Origin: Candidatus Latescibacterota bacterium
GTDB lineage: Bacteria; Latescibacterota; UBA2968; GCA-2709665
DNA: 6,587 bases
Direction: 5' to 3'
Assembly (NCBI GenBank): GCA_012271065.1
Contig: JAAXHE010000217.1
Location: 1-6,587, forward strand
Both the position numbers and the translations under genes were made by a program. This document shows, piece after piece, positions 1-6,117 of this stretch. Each line of letters opens with the position of its first letter. Position 1 is the stretch's first letter. The notes beneath the pieces are model-generated. The model was given only the letters and a program-made list of their open reading frames with translations. It did not search any database and was not told the DNA's origin.

Positions 1-1
1 G

Positions 2-595
2 GAAGTAACCGGAGCACTGGAATTGGCGCTGAGCCCGGCGCGATCGAAGACGTCATCGACATCTATCCTGGAGTTGATTGACCCATCGGTCTATCCGGGC
101 GCGATCCGGCCGACCGTTCGCGAATTCCTTGACGCGGCTCGACGGGGAATGGAAGCGCTGGAGGTTGGTTTGAAAGGGGAGCCGGGCGCATTGCATGCCG
201 GCGTCGCGCAGTTGGCGGGGTTGGGTCCGGGACTGACGCCGGCCGGTGATGACTTTCTTTCCGGTGTGATGTTGTGTCTCTGGCTGCGCCATCCCGACCC
301 GCTTGCCGTATGTCGGTCCATATCGCAAGTTGCGGTTCCACGCACGACTCTCTTGTCAGGCGCGATGCTGCAGCGGGCGGCGGCAGGAGAGTGCGATGCT
401 GACTGGCATCATTTGTTCCACTCGGTCGCAAACGGAGATCGCAAACGTTCAGGCGTTGCGGCAGGTCGGATTCTTGCCCGTGGCAACACCTCCGGAAGCG
501 ACTCTGTGGCGGGCTTTTTGTGGATGAACAGACTGCGGCAAACGCTCCATTCGACGCAGCGCGGCCGACTTCATTCGGACCAGGGATTAACCTGA
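2..595 (+). CDS. DUF2877 / AllH-like protein, C-terminal part (5' end outside window)
   Basis: The frame is open from the first bases of the window, so the start lies outside and a TTG at 23 is only an internal codon. About 197 residues are visible. Two family blocks can be seen: GLGPGLTPAGDDFLSG (bases 218-265) and GNTSGSDSVAGF near the C-terminus (bases 482-517). Both are typical of DUF2877, the family of E. coli AllH (YlbF). From established knowledge, AllF, AllG and AllH together form oxamate carbamoyltransferase, which works in anaerobic allantoin use, and carbamate kinase consumes its carbamoyl phosphate. A carbamate kinase fragment at the other end of this window fits that link. The partner subunits (FdrA-like and DUF1116) would be expected just left of the window but are not seen. 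The last 20 or so residues after the conserved block are unremarkable, and the stop (593-595) lies inside the convergent gene. The family call is firm. The substrate may differ from oxamate. Confidence 0.85.
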   Translation, partial: EVTGALELALSPARSKTSSTSILELIDPSVYPGAIRPTVREFLDAARRGMEALEVGLKGEPGALHAGVAQLAGLGPGLTPAGDDFLSGVMLCLWLRHPDPLAVCRSISQVAVPRTTLLSGAMLQRAAAGECDADWHHLFHSVANGDRKRSGVAAGRILARGNTSGSDSVAGFLWMNRLRQTLHSTQRGRLHSDQGLT

Positions 596-1080
596 TCGGT
601 CATCGGCCACGGGAACGGAACCTCCCCTTCATCCAGCGGCAAGTCCCCGGCTTCCTGCAGCCGGCTGGCGCGCCCGTCCGTGTACTCTTTCAGCAGAATG
701 ATCTTGCCGTCCTGAACCCTGCCGATCGCGACGGTCCCCACGGCGGTTCTCCTGCCGCTGGATTTCCTTGTGGTCGCGAACTGGTATTCCACGGCAAACC
801 GGTCGCCATCCACCAGAACCCAGTTCACATAAACCCTCGTGTCCTCGAAATTTGCCTGCCAGTAGCGGAACACGCCAAGCGCCCCTTCCGCGTCCGTGCG
901 CTCGCCCGGAAAGGCAAACAGAAGATCCGGGTGTGCGGTTGACAGGAATACGGCTTCATCTCCACTTTCCCACGACTCCAACGAGGCGACGACCAGTGCC
1001 TCGATATCGTCGGCCGTGGTGCCGCATCCCGAGGAAACGCATGCAACTGCGGAAACCGCGCAAAACAGGACCAGTCGCAT
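571..1080 (-). CDS. small exported NTF2/SnoaL-like protein, probable lipoprotein
   Basis: This 169-residue protein starts at ATG 1080. The open frame runs further upstream through the end of the receptor gene, but this ATG begins a clear signal sequence (MRLVLFCAVSAVACVSSGC). The Cys at residue 19, or the one at 14, could be the lipidated residue. Neither sits in a textbook lipobox because the -3 position is Ser or Ala, so lipidation is likely but not certain. Residues of about 24-140 have the pattern of an NTF2-like/SnoaL-like alpha+beta fold: an N-terminal helix (IEALVVASLESWESGDEAVF), a middle beta region and a final GKIILLKEYTDG strand. Such domains bind small ligands or act as isomerases or hydrolases; here no catalytic set is evident. 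The gene begins 14 bp after the receptor stop, and its AGGAAG ribosome site (1091-1096) overlaps that TAG, so translation is probably coupled. It is likely the last gene of the - strand series. Confidence 0.75.
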   Translation of the reverse strand: MRLVLFCAVSAVACVSSGCGTTADDIEALVVASLESWESGDEAVFLSTAHPDLLFAFPGERTDAEGALGVFRYWQANFEDTRVYVNWVLVDGDRFAVEYQFATTRKSSGRRTAVGTVAIGRVQDGKIILLKEYTDGRASRLQEAGDLPLDEGEVPFPWPMTDQVNPWSE

Positions 1081-1094
1081 GGGCAGGGGACTTC

Positions 1095-3269
1095 CTACCA
1101 GTTGTACCCTACGGTGGCCCCGATCCAGCGCGGCTTGCCGTAGACATCGGTCGAGAATCCCAGGAACGCGAGATCGAACGAAAACGTTCGGTACACCGTA
1201 TCGCTGAGATTTTCGGCGAATACGCCCGCGTTCCATCTGCCGTCGGCGCTGTACCACATCAGGCGGGCGTTGCTGATCGCATAGCTTTCCTCGAAGTGGC
1301 TCGGGCTGTTGAACGAATCGAAATACTGTTCATCGAACCAACTGAAGTCGCCCTCGACAGCCATGCTGCCCCCGCCCGAGAGATCCCACTCGTATCGCGC
1401 CAGGAGGGTCAGCTTCATGTCGGGCGTCAACGGCATCTTCGCATCGACCATCTGCAAGCCGAACAGCGTCACGTCCTTCAGGGTAGCGTCCAGCGCGGTG
1501 GCCGTTGCAACCACGTCGAAACCTTCCGACGGCGAAGCGGCCAGCTCCAGTTCCACCCCGGTGATATCCGCATCCGAGTTGAATGCCTGTGCGCTCAACG
1601 TCGTGCCGTCGAACTGGAAGGCTTGGGAGTCGTCGTAGTTGTACGCGAATGCGGCCCCGTTGAATCGGACCGTGTCGTCCTGGAAATTCGCCTTGAAGCC
1701 GGCCTCGAAACTGTTCAGCGTCTCGGTATCCACGGGAATGCCCGGAATGGCGCCTGCTCGGGCGGTGAAACCGAGGTTGAACAGGCCCGCCTTGTGTCCT
1801 CTGGACACCCCGGCGTACGCCAGCGTGTTGTCATTCGGGGTCCAGGAAAGGCGCAGATTGAAGTCCGCGTTGCTGTCATCCAGCGTCGCCAGGTCGCCGA
1901 CCGTGGATGAATTGAAGGCCAGGCCGGTATCCTGGTTGTCCAGGTCGTAGTTCTTTTCCTCCTGGGTGAATCGCAGGCCCAGGGTCAGGCCTACCGTATC
2001 GGATAACTGGTAGTCGAGGTTGCCGAACAACGCCTGGGAATTCGTCGACAGCTCGTAGTTGACAGGCGCCCTGAGGACACCACATCCACCTGCGAATCCG
2101 GGCGAACAACGTGCCTGAGACCCATCGATGTCGTAGTTGATCAAATAGACGCCTGCCAGCCACTGGAGCCGGTCCGCGCCTCCGGCAACCCTGAATTCCT
2201 GGGAAAACTGGTCGCCGTTCGGGTGTACCTCGGTGCCTCGCTCGAACGGAGTGCCATCACTGTCGAACAGGGCATCCTTGGATGTCTTTTCGAATCCCGT
2301 CAGGGACACGAATTCCATATCGTCTCCGGTCCACGCTATCCGGGCGATGCCGGTGGTTTGTTCCGTCTTGAGGTAGATGTCCCTGTTGGAATGCGTGTCC
2401 CGGGGATCGTCGGGCGTGGGTTCGACGAACCCGGCGTAGCCCGGGTTGCCGATATTCGGAATCGCCTTGAAGGTCGGGGGCGGATCGTCGGCGCTGACGT
2501 GAGAGAACATGTTGCCGGCGTCGTTGTCGTTCGAACTGTGCTGCAACAACAGGTTGACGCTGAGGTTATCGCCGGGCTCGAACAATAGCTGCCCACGCAC
2601 CCCGGTATTGTTCAGGGCATTGCCGTCCTCGTTGGTTGCGACGCTGTTGTCCACCCAGCCGTCGTACTGATGCTGCAGGATGGATATGCGGGCCGACGCG
2701 GTGTCGCCCAAAGGTCCGCTCAGCGCACCTTCCAGCTTGATCCGGTTGTATTCGCCGTACGTAAAATTCGCATAGCCTTCCGATTCCCTGGACGGTTTCG
2801 CGGTGACGTAATGGATCAGCCCACCGGTCGCGTTTCGGCCATACAACGTGCCCTGTGGGCCGCGCAGGACCTCGATGCGTTCGATGTCGAATATCTGTTG
2901 ATCGAGACCGATCAGGTTGGCCTTGTAGAATTCGTCGATGTAGACCGCCGAGGGGCTCTCGTTGATATCCGAGAAATCCCTTTGCGACACGCCTCGGAGC
3001 GCGATAAAGGGAAAATCCCCATCGCCCGAGTTCTGGCCCATCGTGAGGCCGGGCGTGTAAAGGGCGAGGTCCAGCGTGCTGTCGATGACCAGTTCCCTGG
3101 CCCGGTCGCCCGAAAGGGCGGTCATGCTGATGGGAACATCCTGCGCTGCCTGCTCGCGCTTCTGGGCCGTGACGACAATTTCTTCCAGCCCCTGGGCGTA
3201 AACAGCTACCAATGGAGCGCTCACCAGTGCAACGAGCGTCGGAGCCACGAGTCTTATCACCTTGATCAT
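1095..3269 (-). CDS. TonB-dependent outer-membrane receptor
   Basis: This 724-residue protein is a gated outer-membrane beta-barrel that imports a ligand using TonB/ExbBD energy. I chose ATG 3269 because AAGGGG (3276-3281) lies 6 nt upstream and a clean signal peptide follows, with likely cleavage after VYA (residue 25). A second ATG at 3275 is too close to that site, and the open frame upstream of it encodes an unlikely Arg-rich stretch. A TonB-box-like EEIVVTAQ is at residues 29-36. The plug follows (about 43-160) and contains the family block RIEVLRGPQGTLYGRNATGG (131-150). The rest is a 22-strand-type barrel, and the protein ends in an aromatic residue (GYNW) as expected for outer-membrane insertion. 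The length is normal for the family. The ligand is unknown: receptors with this plug carry iron chelates, but also sugars and other nutrients. Its position beside ureide-type enzymes suggests a nitrogen-rich substrate, which is inference only. Confidence 0.93.
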   Translation of the reverse strand: MIKVIRLVAPTLVALVSAPLVAVYAQGLEEIVVTAQKREQAAQDVPISMTALSGDRARELVIDSTLDLALYTPGLTMGQNSGDGDFPFIALRGVSQRDFSDINESPSAVYIDEFYKANLIGLDQQIFDIERIEVLRGPQGTLYGRNATGGLIHYVTAKPSRESEGYANFTYGEYNRIKLEGALSGPLGDTASARISILQHQYDGWVDNSVATNEDGNALNNTGVRGQLLFEPGDNLSVNLLLQHSSNDNDAGNMFSHVSADDPPPTFKAIPNIGNPGYAGFVEPTPDDPRDTHSNRDIYLKTEQTTGIARIAWTGDDMEFVSLTGFEKTSKDALFDSDGTPFERGTEVHPNGDQFSQEFRVAGGADRLQWLAGVYLINYDIDGSQARCSPGFAGGCGVLRAPVNYELSTNSQALFGNLDYQLSDTVGLTLGLRFTQEEKNYDLDNQDTGLAFNSSTVGDLATLDDSNADFNLRLSWTPNDNTLAYAGVSRGHKAGLFNLGFTARAGAIPGIPVDTETLNSFEAGFKANFQDDTVRFNGAAFAYNYDDSQAFQFDGTTLSAQAFNSDADITGVELELAASPSEGFDVVATATALDATLKDVTLFGLQMVDAKMPLTPDMKLTLLARYEWDLSGGGSMAVEGDFSWFDEQYFDSFNSPSHFEESYAISNARLMWYSADGRWNAGVFAENLSDTVYRTFSFDLAFLGFSTDVYGKPRWIGATVGYNW

Positions 3270-3275
3270 CGCCAT

Positions 3276-3281
3276 CCCCTT
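3276..3281 (-). promoter_or_regulatory. ribosome binding site deciding the receptor start
   Basis: AAGGGG on the - strand is followed by a 6-nt spacer and then ATG 3269. The alternative ATG at 3275 touches the G-run and has no spacer, so the start at 3269 is preferred. Confidence 0.6.
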
Positions 3282-3428
3282 TTTTCGCTTGGTAATTGTT
3301 GGCGCCGGGACTCGACCTGCCTCAGTGGACTCCGGTACTTCCCATTGGCTGTCCGGGTTGCCAGACCGGCGTCGTCGCACCATCGTCAAGATACGCGGTA
3401 ACACTACCACGCGCAATTAAGTGGTCCA

Positions 3429-3449
3429 AATGTTCGCAATAAGAACATT
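3429..3449. promoter_or_regulatory. interrupted palindrome AATGTTC-N7-GAACATT, putative operator
   Basis: There are two perfect 7-bp arms separated by 7 bp (gcaataa). The palindrome starts 4 bp after the TAG of the exported-protein gene and lies about 160 bp upstream of the receptor start. The same core, ATGTTC-N7-GAACAT, recurs at 5950-5970. The spacing places the half-sites about one helical turn apart, as expected for a dimeric regulator, and the inner TTC-N7-GAA also fits the T-N11-A pattern of LysR-type sites. It could instead be an RNA hairpin at the end of the upstream message, but no U-run follows. Confidence 0.55.
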
Positions 3450-3453
3450 CAAG

Positions 3454-4494
3454 CTAATTCACATGAAATTCCGATGTGTTCCACGTCGCCATGATTTCGC
3501 GCGTGGCCCGGCCCATGACATCGCTTTCCAGGTAGGTTGCATCGCCAAACACGGCGTCGGACACCATGCGGTCCAGGTCCACCTTGGTCGCCAATTCAAT
3601 GGCGAGGTCTTGCGCGATCGCCAGGTCGTCACCGAAGAAGGAGTGCTGATACTCCGCGTAAACGATCCGTGGCTTGGCTTCTTCCACGGACAGTAGCCAT
3701 TGGAAGAGCTGCGTCATCGTATACAGTACCCGCGGTTGGTGAAGCCCCAGAATGACCACTCGAAGGTTGTCCCACTCTTCGTCCGGATACTCTGACTTCC
3801 AGAGTTCCATCTGGGCGCCGAATTGATTCAACTGCTCCAAGGCTCCCACACGCAGATTCTCGGCGATCAGTGGTCGAATGGGTTCAAAAAATTCCTTGAA
3901 CCCTTCCCTGGTGGCGACGCCCGAACCGGTTATCTCCTCGATGTAGTCCACCGTTGAGGAAAGAATCGTGGCGATTCGCGTCTGCCCCCGACTGTCTACA
4001 GGCAACTGTTCCACATACCCGAGAGCATTCCGGATACTTCGCTCATATTCCGTCAGCCTCGTGATCTGACCCGGCGACAACCTGTCACCCTCCATCATGG
4101 AGATGATGGAAATCACGCCAATCACGGGATGCGATGCCCGTGCCATAAGGAAGTAGGTGGACTTGTCCATTTCGAATCGAACGTGCTCCCCGTTCTCCCT
4201 TATCAGGGTCATGTTGAGCAGATCCTGCAAAATCAGAGGAGAGTCGAATACGACGTTTTCGCGGTGATGCTCGACGGCGTCGTCGTAAGCCCGCCTGAAA
4301 TGAGTATCCAGATCCACGAAGGCATCGGTCGCTGCGCTTGCCGGACCCGGCTGAGCGGTTTCCTGCGCAGTCGAGACGCCTGGCGGCGCCGCCAGGAATG
4401 CACTGGCGGTCAGGCAGGCGAGAATGAGTACTCTCATGCAAACGCGCAGTGTGCGGCGCTTCGCAATCTTGACGTCGGATATGAGTTGTCGCAT
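3454..4494 (-). CDS. exported protein of unknown function
   Basis: I do not recognise this 346-residue protein. ATG 4494 is preferred because a strong ribosome site (GAGGGGGGTGA, 4499-4509) sits just upstream. A GTG at 4533 would begin 2 bp after the aminotransferase stop and lacks such a site. ATG 4437 gives a tidier signal peptide but has no ribosome site. The N-terminus has a basic region (KIAKRRTLRVCMR) followed by a hydrophobic core (about residues 21-36), with likely cleavage after VSTA (residue 43), so it should be exported to the periplasm. The mature part has no further clear membrane segment and appears mostly helical and acidic. Notable stretches are a hydrophobic run HPVIGVISIISMM (122-134), the block EPIRPLIAENLRVGALEQLN (204-223) and EYPDEEWDNLRVVILG (235-250). 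No Cys remains after the signal peptide. It lies between the aminotransferase (41-bp gap) and the receptor, so a role linked to uptake or substrate handling is plausible but unproven. Confidence 0.75.
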   Translation of the reverse strand: MRQLISDVKIAKRRTLRVCMRVLILACLTASAFLAAPPGVSTAQETAQPGPASAATDAFVDLDTHFRRAYDDAVEHHRENVVFDSPLILQDLLNMTLIRENGEHVRFEMDKSTYFLMARASHPVIGVISIISMMEGDRLSPGQITRLTEYERSIRNALGYVEQLPVDSRGQTRIATILSSTVDYIEEITGSGVATREGFKEFFEPIRPLIAENLRVGALEQLNQFGAQMELWKSEYPDEEWDNLRVVILGLHQPRVLYTMTQLFQWLLSVEEAKPRIVYAEYQHSFFGDDLAIAQDLAIELATKVDLDRMVSDAVFGDATYLESDVMGRATREIMATWNTSEFHVN

Positions 4495-4498
4495 TGCG

Positions 4499-4509
4499 TC
4501 ACCCCCCTC
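4499..4509 (-). promoter_or_regulatory. strong ribosome binding site of the exported protein
   Basis: GAGGGGGGTGA on the - strand is close to the full anti-Shine-Dalgarno complement and ends 4 nt before ATG 4494. It decides the start against the GTG at 4533. Confidence 0.6.
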
Positions 4510-4535
4510 GGATATACAGTGGCGATTCTCCACGG

Positions 4536-5909
4536 CTAGCCAATACCCATTTCCTTTGAAAACCAGACGACGGTCTTTTCCATTACGTCGACAATCTTCT
4601 CGATCTCCGCGCGACCGACAGTCAATGGCGGCCCGAATTCGACGACCTGGGCGGTCCTCGCAATCAATCCAAGTTCTTGCATATGCGCTGTCACCCGGGC
4701 AGGCATCTGATCCTCCGGACGAAACGGCTCACGTGTTTTCTTGTCTCGGACCAACTCCACCGCCGCAAGCAAACCAAGTCCCCTGACATCACCGACGATG
4801 GGGTATTTCCTCAGTTCATTGAATCCCTCCAGCAGGTAGGCGCCCATCTTTGCCGAGTTTTCGACCAGATTCTCTCTTTCGAGGATTTCAATGTTCTTGA
4901 GCGCTGCGGCCGAGGCGGTCGCATGGCCACCAAAACTGATCACGTGGTTCAAACCTGATTCACGTCCCTCTGCGGATTCGAAACTGCCGGTAACTTTCGG
5001 GCCGGTTATCGCAGCGCCCATTGCCGCATAGCCGGAGGTAATTCCCTTGGCCACGGTCATGATGTCCGGGACGACACCCCAATGCTCACATGCGAACATC
5101 TTGCCGGTTCGACCGAAGCCATTGATGACTTCATCCAAAATCAAGAGAATGCCGTACTTGTCGGCGATTTCACGCAGCCGGGGGAGGTATTCCGCCGGCG
5201 CGGGATAGATGGAAGCCGCTGCCGGCACAGGTTCTGCGATGATGGCCGCAACGGTCTCGGGACCTTCGTGCAGAATCTGGCGCTCAATCATTTCCACGCA
5301 GAGAATGTCGCACTGAGGGTACTCCAGCTTGTATTCGCACCGGTAGCAATTGTGCGACGGCACCTGAACGCATCCTGGAACAAGCGGCGAAAAAATCTTG
5401 TTGTTGTATTCGTGGCTCGCGCCGCTGATGCTCATGGCATAAAACGTTGCGCCGTGGTAGGAACCTCGCCGACCGATTACTTTCGTTCTCTTGTGTTCAC
5501 CGTTCAGCCATTGATATTGCTTGGCAATCTTCATTGCTGTCTCGACGGCCTCCGAACCGCCTGACACGAAGAAGACCCGATCAAGATCGCCGGGCGCCAG
5601 TTCACCGAGTTTCGCTGCAAGTTCGATGGTTGGCGGCGCCACAAAGTTGTAGGGGGTGACGTAAGCCAATTTTTTTGCCTGTTCAACCAGCGCATTGGCT
5701 ACTTCTGCCCGACCATGACCTATATTGGTGACATAAGCCCCCCCCGCGAGACCATCCAGGTACGTCCTGCCCTCAATATCCGTCAGGTAACAGCCCTCTC
5801 CCTTCGTAAATACCATCATGCCTCCGGGGACTCGCAAGGCATTCGGCGTCGTTACATGAAACCAAATATGATCCAGTGCCGCTTGTTCCTCTGATAGTCG
5901 TTCAGGCAT
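4536..5909 (-). CDS. class III (omega/beta-alanine type) PLP-dependent aminotransferase
   Basis: This complete 457-residue protein moves an amino group between a terminal amine or omega-amino acid and an oxo-acid such as pyruvate, using PLP. ATG 5909 is preferred because AAGAGG (5917-5922) lies 7 nt upstream; an open extension to 5948 lacks support and would run towards the palindrome. Class III features in order: a substrate-pocket region [11 protein letters not shown] (56-66), the phosphate-binding GGSEA (117-121), YHG (151-153) that stacks the cofactor, the [14 protein letters not shown] block with Asp259 pairing the pyridine nitrogen, and AKGITSGY with Lys288 as the PLP lysine. The C-terminal domain starts at about residue 330. 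A Cys-rich insert, [21 protein letters not shown] (residues 184-204), is of a kind found in a subgroup of these enzymes. Length is normal. The substrate is not certain: beta-alanine, 4-aminobutyrate, taurine or another omega-amine are possible. Beside a carbamate kinase, a role downstream of ureide cleavage is attractive. Confidence 0.92.
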   Translation of the reverse strand: MPERLSEEQAALDHIWFHVTTPNALRVPGGMMVFTKGEGCYLTDIEGRTYLDGLAGGAYVTNIGHGRAEVANALVEQAKKLAYVTPYNFVAPPTIELAAKLGELAPGDLDRVFFVSGGSEAVETAMKIAKQYQWLNGEHKRTKVIGRRGSYHGATFYAMSISGASHEYNNKIFSPLVPGCVQVPSHNCYRCEYKLEYPQCDILCVEMIERQILHEGPETVAAIIAEPVPAAASIYPAPAEYLPRLREIADKYGILLILDEVINGFGRTGKMFACEHWGVVPDIMTVAKGITSGYAAMGAAITGPKVTGSFESAEGRESGLNHVISFGGHATASAAALKNIEILERENLVENSAKMGAYLLEGFNELRKYPIVGDVRGLGLLAAVELVRDKKTREPFRPEDQMPARVTAHMQELGLIARTAQVVEFGPPLTVGRAEIEKIVDVMEKTVVWFSKEMGIG

Positions 5910-5916
5910 GCTGTGG

Positions 5917-5922
5917 CCTCTT
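5917..5922 (-). promoter_or_regulatory. ribosome binding site of the aminotransferase
   Basis: AAGAGG on the - strand is followed by a 7-nt spacer and ATG 5909. It supports this start over the longer open frame reaching 5948. Confidence 0.6.
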
Positions 5923-5946
5923 ATTGCGCACAGTGAACTCCGAAAC

Positions 5947-5973
5947 ACAGATGTTCAACTCTCGAACATCTGT
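5947..5973. promoter_or_regulatory. interrupted palindrome ACAGATGTTC-N7-GAACATCTGT, putative operator
   Basis: There are two perfect 10-bp arms separated by 7 bp (aactctc). The palindrome lies 37 bp upstream of the aminotransferase start and just after the stop of the short ORF at 5977. Its core, ATGTTC-N7-GAACAT, is the same as in the palindrome upstream of the receptor (3429-3449), including the 7-bp spacer. It could be an operator for a dimeric regulator controlling an internal promoter. Alternatively it forms an RNA hairpin between carbamate kinase and aminotransferase that tunes their relative expression. No U-run follows, so a classical terminator is unlikely. Confidence 0.6.
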
Positions 5974-5976
5974 TCA

Positions 5977-6117
5977 TCAATTTATCAATTGCCTCTCGAT
6001 CGAATCAATTCGGGTACCCGTATTGTTCTCGGCCACGACTGTACGGCCACTGGAAATTTCCAGTGTGCCCCCAACGTACTCAATTGGCTCGCCGTGTTTG
6101 ATCTCGTTGGCGTTCAC
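5977..6117 (-). CDS. possible short ORF (46 residues) directly after carbamate kinase
   Basis: A GTG codon follows the carbamate kinase TGA directly and in the same frame, and opens 46 codons ending in TGA at 5977-5979. The peptide begins VNANEIKHGEPIEYVGGTLE and ends RIDSIERQLIN. Composition is protein-like, but I do not recognise a family and there is no evident ribosome site, so start would depend on re-initiation or read-through after the kinase stop. An open frame of this length can occur by chance. It may simply be the non-coding remainder of the 208-bp gap between the kinase and the aminotransferase (5910-6117), which otherwise holds only the palindrome. Confidence 0.25.
   Translation of the reverse strand: MNANEIKHGEPIEYVGGTLEISSGRTVVAENNTGTRIDSIERQLIN

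Larger units (their letters stand above)
3270..3453 (-). promoter_or_regulatory. intergenic leader and probable promoter region of the receptor gene
   Basis: This 184-bp gap between the stop of the exported protein and the receptor start is the largest non-coding stretch in the window. It holds the palindrome at 3429-3449. Next to it on the - strand is a weak promoter-like pair, TTGGAC (3424-3429), a 17-nt spacer and TAGTGT, with the -35-like box touching the palindrome edge. The -10 match is poor, so the exact promoter is uncertain. No T-rich terminator was seen. Confidence 0.4.

Noticed and set aside
768..1910. A 380-codon open frame on the + strand.
   Set aside because: It lies opposite the receptor and lipoprotein genes, has a low-complexity Arg/Pro-rich start and shows no domain. 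It is a shadow of the GC-rich - strand genes.
2670..3401. A 243-codon + strand open frame opposite the receptor N-terminus.
   Set aside because: It is antisense to the conserved plug domain and signal peptide and has no recognisable motif.
4495..4533. GTG at 4533 as start of the exported protein, almost touching the aminotransferase stop.
   Set aside because: It has no good ribosome site, whereas ATG 4494 follows a near-perfect one. The extra residues would also lengthen an already long signal-peptide N-region.
5910..5948. A longer aminotransferase starting at 5948 with 13 extra residues.
   Set aside because: The extra residues do not resemble the family N-terminus and the start lies inside the palindrome. 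ATG 5909 has a well-spaced AAGAGG.
5947..5973. The palindrome as a rho-independent terminator for carbamate kinase.
   Set aside because: No U-run follows the stem on the - strand, the stem is AT-rich for a terminator, and the same arms recur upstream of the receptor.
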